Assembly (NCBI GenBank): GCA_023426245.1
Contig: JAFABB010000039.1
Location: 122,587 to 186,586 of the forward strand
Source of the DNA: Bacillota bacterium
Lineage (GTDB): Bacteria; Bacillota; UBA4882; UBA8346
Direction of reading: 5' to 3'
DNA: 64,000 nt
The position numbers were made by a program, and so were the translations under genes. Positions 34,454 to 42,978 of this stretch are shown here, piece by piece; the stretch's first letter is position 1; each line of letters starts with the position of its first letter. The notes under the pieces are model-generated. The model saw only the letters and a list, made by a program, of their open reading frames with translations, was not told the DNA's origin and searched no databases.

Positions 34454-36511
34454 ATGGAAAAGTCGATGAATTTAGATAAACTAACTCTCGGCGTGTGTTA
34501 TTATCCGGAACACTGGCCTGAAACTTTGTGGGAGGATGATCTCACAAGGATGTTGGACCATGGGATCGAGGTTATCCGGATTGCCGAGTTTGCCTGGAGC
34601 AAGTTTGAACCCAGAGAAGGGACATATCATTTCGATTTCTTTGATAGGTTTTTAGAATTGGCACATCAAAGAGGTATCAAGGTTATCTTCTGTACACCGA
34701 CGGCGACCCCCCCGGTATGGCTTACCAACCAATACCCGGAAGTGCTGAATGCGAAGCTGGATGGGACACTGCTGCGGCACGGCATGCGCCGGCATTATAA
34801 CTACAATTCCCCAGTATACAGGGAATTCACTCGAAAAATTGTGGACCAATTGGCAGCCCATTATGGTAAGCATCCCGCTATCATCGGCTGGCAAATCGAC
34901 AATGAACTAAACTGCGAAATGAATGTATTCTATTCGGAATCCGATCATGCAGCATTCCGTTCGTACTTGAAACAAAAGTTTGTCACACTGGACGCGCTGA
35001 ATGAAGCGATGGGAACTGTTTTTTGGAATCAGACCTATTCCTCCTGGGATGAGATTTATTTAACAAGGCCCAATGTGCATGATGCCAATAACCCCCATTT
35101 GGCTCTGGAGGAAAAACGGTTTATATCCCAAAGCGCGATTGCTTTTTGCAAGCTGCAGTCAGACATCATCCGGAAAGATATTTCCCAAAAAATATTTATT
35201 ACTACCAATGGAATATTCAATCACGTGGATAGCCATGAGATGACTGATTACGCTCTGGACTTTATAACCTATGATAGTTACCCCAATTTTGTCTTTGATG
35301 CAGGGAACGATCCAAAGAAAATGGGAAAAATGAATGACCGGAAATGGTCTTGGAATCTTGCCAAAGTCAGGTCCATATCACCCAATTTTGGTATTATGGA
35401 GCAGCAGTCCGGCCCGGGAGGCTGGGATATAAGAATCAAACAGCCTGCGCCCAAACCTGGACAGATGAGGCTGTGGACATTCCAGTCAATTGCCCATGGT
35501 GCGGATTTTATAAGCTATTTTCGCTGGAGAACCTGCTGGATTGGTACAGAAATCTATTGGCACGGACTGAATGATTATTCCAATGAGCCTAACCGCCGGC
35601 TGGCAGAGTTAAAAACCATACGGGATGACATCGGAAAGATTCAAGATCTGGCAGGGGCCAGATATAAGGCTAAAATCGCCTTTGTCAAGGATTATGACAA
35701 TGAGTGGGACGGGGAACAGGACAAATGGCACGGACCGCTGGACAAATTCAGTGAAGAGGGTTGGTTCACTGCTGCACAACTCACCCATACCCCAATGGAT
35801 GTAGTTTTTTTGCGAAACAGTAATACTAAAAAGACGACCTTGGAAGAGTTTATCCAATATGATCTCCTGATCTATCCTCATCCGACTATATTGACACAGG
35901 AAAGGGCGGATTTGCTCAAAGCCTATGTAGAAAACGGCGGCAAGTTGATTATGGGAGCCCGAACCGGCTACAAGGATGAATACGGGCGGTGCCCGATGAG
36001 GCCTATGCCCGGACTGGCGGCGGAAATTTGCGGTCTACGGATTAGCGATTATACCCATCTGGGGCCGCTGGATGAAGCGGAATTGGCAGTCTGGGATGGG
36101 GAAACAATCGAAGCACCCATTTTTAATGATGTCCTTGAAGCAGCGAAAGGCGCCAGGGTTCTGGCTACATTCAAAGGGAACTATTATAATAGACAGCCGG
36201 CGCTGGTAGCCAATGATATCGGTAGGGGAACAGCCTACTATTTTGGCGCTGGTTTTAGTTACCAGACGGCAGAAACGTTCTTGCGGAAACTAGGGGTTGC
36301 TTCGCCTTATGGAAATCTGATTCAGCTACCTGAGGAAGTGGAGTTGGCGGTTCGCTCAAAAGACGGAGTGGATTACCTATTCCTGTTAAATTATAAACCC
36401 TATGTAGTGGAAATTTTCCTTAAAGAGTCAATGGCAGACTTGCTCACAGGTAGAAACATTTCAGGCAATTCAAGGCTTGAAGGATTCGGAGTCATGGTGC
36501 TTAGAACCTAA
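34454..36511 (+). CDS. Beta-galactosidase, glycoside hydrolase family 42
   Basis: The start at 34454 follows AAGGAGA. The 685-residue protein has the GH42 TIM barrel beginning LGVCYYPEHWPE. The acid/base is E151 (WQIDNELN) and the nucleophile is E316 (FGIMEQQSG). A trimerisation domain follows (HPTILTQERADLLKAYVENG), then a small C-terminal beta domain. Without a signal peptide it acts in the cytoplasm on imported galacto-oligosaccharides, or possibly alpha-L-arabinopyranosides, which some GH42 enzymes cleave. It is the second gene of the GH43-GH42 operon. Confidence 0.93.
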   Translation: MEKSMNLDKLTLGVCYYPEHWPETLWEDDLTRMLDHGIEVIRIAEFAWSKFEPREGTYHFDFFDRFLELAHQRGIKVIFCTPTATPPVWLTNQYPEVLNAKLDGTLLRHGMRRHYNYNSPVYREFTRKIVDQLAAHYGKHPAIIGWQIDNELNCEMNVFYSESDHAAFRSYLKQKFVTLDALNEAMGTVFWNQTYSSWDEIYLTRPNVHDANNPHLALEEKRFISQSAIAFCKLQSDIIRKDISQKIFITTNGIFNHVDSHEMTDYALDFITYDSYPNFVFDAGNDPKKMGKMNDRKWSWNLAKVRSISPNFGIMEQQSGPGGWDIRIKQPAPKPGQMRLWTFQSIAHGADFISYFRWRTCWIGTEIYWHGLNDYSNEPNRRLAELKTIRDDIGKIQDLAGARYKAKIAFVKDYDNEWDGEQDKWHGPLDKFSEEGWFTAAQLTHTPMDVVFLRNSNTKKTTLEEFIQYDLLIYPHPTILTQERADLLKAYVENGGKLIMGARTGYKDEYGRCPMRPMPGLAAEICGLRISDYTHLGPLDEAELAVWDGETIEAPIFNDVLEAAKGARVLATFKGNYYNRQPALVANDIGRGTAYYFGAGFSYQTAETFLRKLGVASPYGNLIQLPEEVELAVRSKDGVDYLFLLNYKPYVVEIFLKESMADLLTGRNISGNSRLEGFGVMVLRT

Positions 36512-36576
36512 AGAGGGGACTTTTTACTTTGATTGTTACACCACGCTTCTATCCCAATTTTAATTACCACCTACCA

Positions 36577-36645
36577 ATAATAGCTTATAAGTATTTTGAA
36601 TTTCAAAGGGCTATTTTTAGATCTTTCCATGTCTCTTTTTAGCTC
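36577..36645 (-). promoter_or_regulatory. Recurring operator-promoter module in reverse orientation
   Basis: On the minus strand the sequence reads GAGACATGG, AAAGATCTAAAAATAGCCC and TTTGAA (-35, 36602-36607), then a 19-nt spacer and TATTAT (36577-36582). It differs from the other copies by one extra base between the A-run and GACATGG. It points away from the YesM gene and towards the end of the GH42 gene, so it is either a divergent antisense promoter, an operator used by the YesM gene, or an inverted relic. Confidence 0.6.
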
Positions 36646-36683
36646 TTCGCGAATTCAGTATAGATAGATCCTTGATGGTGTTA

Positions 36684-36689
36684 TAATTA
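36684..36689 (+). promoter_or_regulatory. Probable -10 box for the YesM/YesN operon
   Basis: A perfect TATAAT lies 38 bases before the GTG start. The -35 region is weak, which would fit a regulated promoter. Confidence 0.4.
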
Positions 36690-36726
36690 TAATAAAGGGT
36701 ACTACCATGTTCATGGGAGGATTTCC

Positions 36727-38541
36727 GTGATTATCCCTATGAAAAGTGTTATTCAAAACATGAAGCTTCATAACAAATTAATCATCAGTTATTTACTGGC
36801 TTGTATCATCCCCTTGCTGCTTGCCAGCTTCATCATTTACAACTTTTCTGTCAAGAATCTCGAAGAAGCGTCCTTAGAGTTTGCCTCCGTTTTTAACTCC
36901 CAGATTGTTACCAATATTGATGATTTCATGGATGAATATGATAAAATCACCAAATCGGCGTTGGTGGATAACGATATCATTAACCGTCTAAATAATGAAG
37001 ATAATGCTACTATGAATGAGCTGGTTAATAATCAATTGCTCATCCAAAAGCTCCTATTGCGGCTTGAAACCTTGAAACCGGATATTCAATGCATTATGTT
37101 ACTGAGCGCAAAAAACAAATTATACCAATTTGGTAACACCAGTGATACGATAAATGTCACCAAACTCCAGGACCAGAGCTGGTACAGGCAGATATTGGAG
37201 TCTGAAGACAAGCTGGTGATAACTTCGATTCATAGTAAGTCGTATTATGATAATGAGAACGATGGGTTTGTTTTAACTGTGGGCCGGGTTCTTTTAAACT
37301 CAAATGGTGTATTTTCAGGAGTTTTACTCATTGATTTGGACCCTTTGAGCTTGATTAAATTGAACGAGAAATTTTTAATTGCCAGAAATGATTATAATAT
37401 CAAGCTCACTGTAACAAATGCTCAGAAAAGGGTACTCTATGATTCCGATGTGGCAAGTGGGAGGGCAACCTGGCAGCAGGCGTTGAACCGTAGCCATCAG
37501 TCGTTGGAGAATAAAAGTGATAAAGATTTTATTGTGATGTCCAATCAAACCCATCGCGGCCATCTGGTGGTTAATGCGAAAATTCCCCGCAGTAAACTGC
37601 TGTTTAAGATAGCCAAAATAAATTATGTTACGCTTGCTGCAGTTTTAGTTTGTATATTGATAACTGTTGTAACATCATTTCTTTTTAGTTACACAATTAC
37701 CAAACCGATCAAAAATCTTCAAAAGAATATGAGATTGGCGGAAGAAGGCCAATATTTGCCCCTGATCCGGAATGATTCCAACGATGAAATCGGCAGATTG
37801 ATCAATAGCTTCAACAGTATGATCACCAAAATCAAGACACTGATTGAAGATGTATACATTGCTCAGATTAAACAAAAAAATGCCAAGTTTCTTGCCCTCC
37901 AGACCCAAATCAACCCCCATATGCTTTACAATACTTTGGAATCCATTCGTATGAAAGCCCTGGTGAAAGGGGAAGATGAGGTTGCGGTGATGATCAAGAT
38001 TTTGTCACGGATGTTCAAAATGATTCTGGGAAAGGAAGCTGAACCAAACCTGATCAAGAATGAACTGGAGTACGCTGAGAACTATATAAAACTCCAAAAT
38101 ATTCGATTCAATGACCGGTTCACCCTGGATGTGCGACTGGATGACACTATCAGGAATTGTCGCATCATTGCAATGGTTTTCCAGCCGATCATCGAAAATA
38201 GTATTATCCATGGCTTCAAGGATTACAATACCTTTTTAAACATCGTTATCGACGGAGAAATCACCCCTGAAAAAGATGTCTTGATCCGGGTCAGGGATAA
38301 TGGGAGTGGAATGTCGCCGGAACAAGCGGAAGAACTTAATAAATTGTTGATGGAGTCAGGGTCTGATAAGTTGAAATTGGATTTGACGGATGAAAACATG
38401 GAAGAAAGTATTGGGTTGAAAAATATCGCGGAACGCATCAAATTGCATTATGGAGATCATTATTACCTGCGGGTCGCTTCTGGTAACGGGTCAGGCGCGA
38501 CTGTGGAAATACGGATTCCGCAACAACCATTTCTTTCGTGA
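36727..38541 (+). CDS. YesM-type sensor histidine kinase
   Basis: A GTG start at 36727 is spaced correctly from GGGAGG; an ATG four codons later is possible. The 604-residue protein has a membrane helix (~20-42), an extracytoplasmic dCache-like region and a second helix (~300-322). HAMP follows (ITKPIKNLQKNMRLAEEGQ), then a His_kinase domain with ALQTQINPHMLYNTLESIR, and an ATPase domain with MVFQPIIENSIIHGF and RDNGSGMS. It should phosphorylate the regulator encoded 14 bases downstream. Its ligand is probably a sugar released from the polymer degraded by the surrounding enzymes. Confidence 0.93.
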   Translation: MIIPMKSVIQNMKLHNKLIISYLLACIIPLLLASFIIYNFSVKNLEEASLEFASVFNSQIVTNIDDFMDEYDKITKSALVDNDIINRLNNEDNATMNELVNNQLLIQKLLLRLETLKPDIQCIMLLSAKNKLYQFGNTSDTINVTKLQDQSWYRQILESEDKLVITSIHSKSYYDNENDGFVLTVGRVLLNSNGVFSGVLLIDLDPLSLIKLNEKFLIARNDYNIKLTVTNAQKRVLYDSDVASGRATWQQALNRSHQSLENKSDKDFIVMSNQTHRGHLVVNAKIPRSKLLFKIAKINYVTLAAVLVCILITVVTSFLFSYTITKPIKNLQKNMRLAEEGQYLPLIRNDSNDEIGRLINSFNSMITKIKTLIEDVYIAQIKQKNAKFLALQTQINPHMLYNTLESIRMKALVKGEDEVAVMIKILSRMFKMILGKEAEPNLIKNELEYAENYIKLQNIRFNDRFTLDVRLDDTIRNCRIIAMVFQPIIENSIIHGFKDYNTFLNIVIDGEITPEKDVLIRVRDNGSGMSPEQAEELNKLLMESGSDKLKLDLTDENMEESIGLKNIAERIKLHYGDHYYLRVASGNGSGATVEIRIPQQPFLS

Positions 38542-38555
38542 CATAGGAGAAGACT

Positions 38556-40136
38556 ATGTACAGTATTTTAATTGTGGATGATGAAACTGGAATTACCGAA
38601 GGATTAAGATTTATTATTCAGCGTAATCTTCCTGATTGCAGGGTTGATGGTATTGCTTATAATGGAGTTCATGGTTTTGATCTGGCCATGCAACTGCAAC
38701 CGGATATCATTTTAACGGATATCCGGATGCCTCAGGTTGACGGCCTGGAGATGATCCGCAGGTTGATAGAGGCGGGCTGCCAAGCGAAATTCATCATTCT
38801 CAGCGGCTATTCCGAATTTGGATATGCCAAGAACGCGATGGCCCTTGGAGTTAAATTTTATATCATCAAACCGGTGGAGGAAGAAGAACTATACGACGCC
38901 ATTGACAAAGCCTGCGCTGAAATTGAAACTGAAAAAGTTAGTATACTTAAAATTCAGCAGCTGGAGGATATTGCTCAAAGGAATGTGAAGGAATCTGCAC
39001 TACGGGAAGTACTGGACTTGGCGGCTGAGGATTCCAGTTCCTTGAAATATTTGCTGGATTCTTGCTGTTTTCCGGAATCTTGTAAACAATATGTTTGTGC
39101 TTTATTGGAATTAAACACTGAAGCTCCGGACTTAACGGATAAGCTGGCAGAGGGTGTTACGGTGCATTTAAGCAAATATTCCAACACTGTGGTATTGCAT
39201 TACTCGAAAATGCAAACCGTTATTATCGTGTCCCATCATGAAACGATGGATTATGAGGAGCTGGTGGCCGCTATTGGCAATGTTCAAAGTGAAATATCAG
39301 AAAACTTTGGAATTGTTGTAACTGCGAGTGTGGGCCTTATTTATGAAGATATTGGGGGAATGAGCAAATCCTTTGAAGAAGCGCGTTACGTACTTGGTTA
39401 TAAGATTATTAAAGGCGCCGGTTCGATAATCACCTATCAGGAAATCCAAAATATTACCGGGAGCCGGAGAACGGTATCCCAGGAAGATATCTGCAAATTG
39501 GAAGCGTGTATTGATGAGTTGGATATAAAGGGCTGCAGCGATGTCATTCAAGGAATATTTGCCAAAATGGCGGAGGAAAAAGATTTAAGTCTTTCGGACT
39601 TACAGCTTCAATGCTTAAGCATTATTTTATCAGGTATCAGGAAGATACCGGCTATGCAGTTTCAGCTGAATGAGAATTTGGGTAAGAATATTCTATCCCT
39701 TGAGATCATTTCCAGGTTTAAAACTTTGGAAGAGTTGAAAAACTGGCTGATTCATACTGTCAAAAGCATCGTTGAATTAAGGGTTATACGGAAAGCGCCG
39801 CCTAAAAAGGATATTATTGCAGATATCAAGGAATATGTGGCGGAAAATTTTGATAAGGATGTCAATTTGGCTGAGCTTTCGGGAAAATTTTACCTGAATC
39901 CCTATTACTTAAGCCAGCTATTTAAGGAGAAAACCGGAGATACTTATCTGAATTACTTAATGAAGCTCCGTATCAATCGAGCAAAAGAGCTTTTTGAAAA
40001 AACTGATCTGAAGGTATATGAAGTCTGTGAAATGGTAGGGTATAGTGATACCAACTACTTTAGCAAGTTGTTTGAAAAGTTTACCGGATGGAAACCCAGT
40101 GAATTTAAGAAGAAAGCAGGAAATCATGATAAGTAG
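38556..40136 (+). CDS. YesN-type AraC response regulator
   Basis: The 526-residue protein has a receiver domain with phospho-acceptor Asp at about residue 55 (IILTDIRMPQVDG) and a ~270-residue middle region. An AraC domain follows, with NLAELSGKFYLNPYYLSQLF and VYEVCEMVGYSDTNYFSKLF as its two helix-turn-helix units. It is co-transcribed with the YesM kinase. It is clearly paralogous to the regulator at 59778-61397 and to the remnant at 26141-26265. It is the best candidate to bind the recurring operator-promoter module, since that module occurs next to the sugar genes around it. Confidence 0.93.
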   Translation: MYSILIVDDETGITEGLRFIIQRNLPDCRVDGIAYNGVHGFDLAMQLQPDIILTDIRMPQVDGLEMIRRLIEAGCQAKFIILSGYSEFGYAKNAMALGVKFYIIKPVEEEELYDAIDKACAEIETEKVSILKIQQLEDIAQRNVKESALREVLDLAAEDSSSLKYLLDSCCFPESCKQYVCALLELNTEAPDLTDKLAEGVTVHLSKYSNTVVLHYSKMQTVIIVSHHETMDYEELVAAIGNVQSEISENFGIVVTASVGLIYEDIGGMSKSFEEARYVLGYKIIKGAGSIITYQEIQNITGSRRTVSQEDICKLEACIDELDIKGCSDVIQGIFAKMAEEKDLSLSDLQLQCLSIILSGIRKIPAMQFQLNENLGKNILSLEIISRFKTLEELKNWLIHTVKSIVELRVIRKAPPKKDIIADIKEYVAENFDKDVNLAELSGKFYLNPYYLSQLFKEKTGDTYLNYLMKLRINRAKELFEKTDLKVYEVCEMVGYSDTNYFSKLFEKFTGWKPSEFKKKAGNHDK

Positions 40137-40247
40137 TTGTCTATTAAATAAGTTTCGATATGTAAATCGTCTTCAAAAAATGTAAAGAGGGATGCGGGGA
40201 GACTCGGAATACGCAAGCTGAAAGCGGATTAATTATTTAAAAATTGA

Positions 40248-40275
40248 CCCTCATCTTTTAAGGTGGGGGCTTTTT
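40248..40275 (+). terminator. Terminator after the YesM/YesN operon
   Basis: CCCTCATCTT pairs with AAGGTGGGGG (some G-T pairs), with TTTTT following the intervening C. Confidence 0.75.
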
Positions 40276-40291
40276 ATAACTTATCATTAAA

Positions 40292-40358
40292 AACTTAAAA
40301 ATGACAAGGCAGAAACTTAAAATAACCCTTTGTTTATTTGTGTATTTTCAACGATAAT
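40292..40358 (+). promoter_or_regulatory. Recurring operator-promoter module, copy 2 (rhamnosidase gene)
   Basis: AACTTAAAAATGACAAGG is followed by AGAAACTTAAAATAACCC. TTTGTT lies at 40329-40334 and GATAAT at 40353-40358, separated by 18 nt. AAAAATG starts at 40297, again 32 bases before the -35 box. The gene starts at 40466. Confidence 0.8.
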
Positions 40359-40465
40359 TATCTTGTAGATATAGACAAACACATATATAATTGGGCTTTT
40401 ATAGGAACTGTGATTTACAGCAAAGAAGGGCAACTGATTTTTTGAGTTCGTGGGAGGAAAATTCG

Positions 40466-42784
40466 ATGAACAATTCAAGTTTGACAAAGAAAAGTAACTG
40501 GATTTGGACGGAGGCGGCATATGATGAAAGCAATCCGTCTATTGTATATTTCCGTAAAGAGCTGATGTTGGAACAGGATGTGAAATCCGCAGTTATCAGG
40601 GTAAGCGCAGACTCCAGATACCGCCTTTATGTGAATGATACATCCATGGCCCAGGGTCCATGTAAGGGAGACCGTAATGTCTGGTACTATGATGAGGTAG
40701 ATATTAAGAATGCTCTGCACCAAGGCGTGAACGTATTTGCGGTTGTTGTGCTTCGTTATCCCCAAAATCTTAAGAATAAAATAAATCATAGCATGATACG
40801 AACGGAAGTACCCGGATTCTATCTTGCAGGTACCATCATGTTGGTGGATGGGGAAGTAATACCTTTTACAGCAGATGAGACATGGAAAAGTTTCTATGAA
40901 GATAAGAATAAAATTGGAAGGCCGGGTGTTTACAATGATTACTTGGATATTGCTGAAACAATCGAGGGAGACCAGCGTACCTTGGGCTGGAAGCGGCCAG
41001 GATTTTCGGATATGGATTGGTCAGCTGCAAAAGTTTATTTAGAAAGGTCAGTAAATAAAGTAATTAGTCCGGGATGTATGGGCCCAAGACCCATACCGTT
41101 TTTATATGAAAAACCTTGTGCTTTTGAAAGTGTTGTTTGTGTTAGAACACCGGAAACGAAGACAGGGGACTGGGAAAGGCTGATCAGGCAACAAGGGATC
41201 ATTGTCATTCCTGAGAACAAAAAGGAAGTTGTAGAGATTAGTGCAGGTGTAGAGGAAACCGGTTTTCTTGAAATGGCATTTGCCGGTGGAAAAGGAGCGA
41301 AAGTTTCTATTCTTACCTCAGAAGCTTATGTTTATGGTCTAAAAAATAAAAACGGCCACCCGGTCAAGAAGGACAGGACGGATTATGTCCACGGCCATTT
41401 GGAAGGAATTATAGATATATATACTGTGGGTGGTTATGGAACTTTAGAGCAGCCAGAGGAATATGAGCCGTTTTGGTTTCGTACTTTCCGGTTTATCCAA
41501 ATAACAGTGGAAACTGGATCACAGCCTTTAGCTATTACAAAGTTTTTCTACCGTGAAACCGGATATCCCCTTGAAGTAAAAACAAAAGTGGAAACTTCGG
41601 ATGAATCCCTAAGAGCCGTTTGGGAAATCAGTGAGAGGACATTGCGCCGTTGTATGCATGAGACCTATATAGATTGCCCGTTTTATGAACAACTGCAATA
41701 TGCCATGGACTCTCGTTCTCAGATTCTGTTTACTTACAACATCGCTGCCGATGACAGGCTGGCAAGAAAGTGTATTGATGATTTATTCCGTTCCCAAGGG
41801 TATGACGGTTTGACATACGACTGCTATCCATCCTATTCAGCTCATGTCATTCCCGGGTTTTCTATATATTACATACTCATGATTTACGATCATATGATGT
41901 ATTTTGGCGATAAGAAATTGGTAGAAAAGTATATGCCCTCAGTAATGCGAGTTCTTCAGTTTTTTGACAACCGGCTAGAGGAAAACGGATTGATATCCAG
42001 AACTTCCGAAGGGGGGCTAGGAAGCCCTTACTGGTCCTACATAGATTGGACTGTACAATGGAACGTTGGTGTGCCCAATGCTATATACAAAGGACCTGTC
42101 ACCATGGAATCCCTTCTGTACCGGATGGGACTTCAGGCAGCAGCAAAGCTGGCTAGTTATATAGATTTGCCGGATATGGCTGTCAGCTTCACTAGGAAGT
42201 CGGAGGTAATCAAACAAGCAATCCTCACCCATTGTGTAGGGAGAGACGGTTTGATACAAGATGGCCCCGGATTTGAAGAGTATAGCCAGCATGCACAAGT
42301 ATTTGCGATATTGACCGATGTGGTCACGGGTACAAAGGCTAAAGAGATTATGGAAGTCGCCTTAGTTGATGATAGCCTCGCCCAGTGTTCTGTGGCAATG
42401 GCATTTTATTTATATCGGGCGCTGGAAAAGGTTGGACTTTATGAGAAAACTGAAAGACTCTGGGAGTTGTGGCGGGAAATGGTGAATAATAACTTGACTA
42501 CCTGCGTTGAAGACGGCGTGAACGAGAGAAGCGATTGCCACGCATGGGGTGCTTTGATCCTGTATGAGTTGCCTGCTATTGTTCTTGGTGTACAGCCTGC
42601 AGAGCCTGGTTATGAAAGCATTAAACTAAATCCCAATCCCGGATATCTTTCCTGGGCTAAAGGGGAAGTCATTACACCCAAAGGACTTGTGAAAGTATCA
42701 TGGAAAAAAAAGAAGGATGGGGAAATAGCTGTAGAGGTTGAGGCACCAAAAGGAATGAAGATTGCGGGGAGGAAAACATTGTGA
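40466..42784 (+). CDS. Alpha-L-rhamnosidase-like protein (GH78 type)
   Basis: The start at 40466 follows GGGAGGAAA. The 772-residue protein has N-terminal beta-sandwich domains (sugar-binding type, VIRVSADSRYRLYVNDT). An (alpha/alpha)6 barrel of Bac_rhamnosid6H type contains the block CMHETYIDCPFYEQLQYAMD with acidic catalytic candidates. A C-terminal beta domain follows (GEIAVEVEAPKGM). No signal peptide is present, so it acts in the cytoplasm. It would cleave terminal rhamnose from oligosaccharides, for example from rhamnogalacturonan. It is controlled by promoter module copy 2. Confidence 0.87.
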   Translation: MNNSSLTKKSNWIWTEAAYDESNPSIVYFRKELMLEQDVKSAVIRVSADSRYRLYVNDTSMAQGPCKGDRNVWYYDEVDIKNALHQGVNVFAVVVLRYPQNLKNKINHSMIRTEVPGFYLAGTIMLVDGEVIPFTADETWKSFYEDKNKIGRPGVYNDYLDIAETIEGDQRTLGWKRPGFSDMDWSAAKVYLERSVNKVISPGCMGPRPIPFLYEKPCAFESVVCVRTPETKTGDWERLIRQQGIIVIPENKKEVVEISAGVEETGFLEMAFAGGKGAKVSILTSEAYVYGLKNKNGHPVKKDRTDYVHGHLEGIIDIYTVGGYGTLEQPEEYEPFWFRTFRFIQITVETGSQPLAITKFFYRETGYPLEVKTKVETSDESLRAVWEISERTLRRCMHETYIDCPFYEQLQYAMDSRSQILFTYNIAADDRLARKCIDDLFRSQGYDGLTYDCYPSYSAHVIPGFSIYYILMIYDHMMYFGDKKLVEKYMPSVMRVLQFFDNRLEENGLISRTSEGGLGSPYWSYIDWTVQWNVGVPNAIYKGPVTMESLLYRMGLQAAAKLASYIDLPDMAVSFTRKSEVIKQAILTHCVGRDGLIQDGPGFEEYSQHAQVFAILTDVVTGTKAKEIMEVALVDDSLAQCSVAMAFYLYRALEKVGLYEKTERLWELWREMVNNNLTTCVEDGVNERSDCHAWGALILYELPAIVLGVQPAEPGYESIKLNPNPGYLSWAKGEVITPKGLVKVSWKKKKDGEIAVEVEAPKGMKIAGRKTL

Positions 42785-42815
42785 TTGAGTTTAAAGATCT
42801 TAGAAATCCAGTTTA

Positions 42816-42880
42816 ACTCACATACATATTGGAGAAAGTGACTCTTTATCCGATATTTAACGCTTTGTAGGTATGTGAGT
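42816..42880. repeat. Inverted repeat upstream of the GH3 gene
   Basis: ACTCACATAC at 42816-42825 and GTATGTGAGT at 42871-42880 are perfect 10-base inverted repeats with 45 bases between. The GH3 gene starts 98 bases later. The recurring operator-promoter module is absent here. The repeats could bind a different regulator or end transcription of the rhamnosidase gene. Confidence 0.45.
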
Positions 42881-42978
42881 CTGCTTGAATTCCATCCAGG
42901 GTATGATTAGTTTATTAGGTTACTGTTTCCCAGCTTTTTTAAGGCATTATATTATGCTACTGTGAAGGAGGAGAATTA

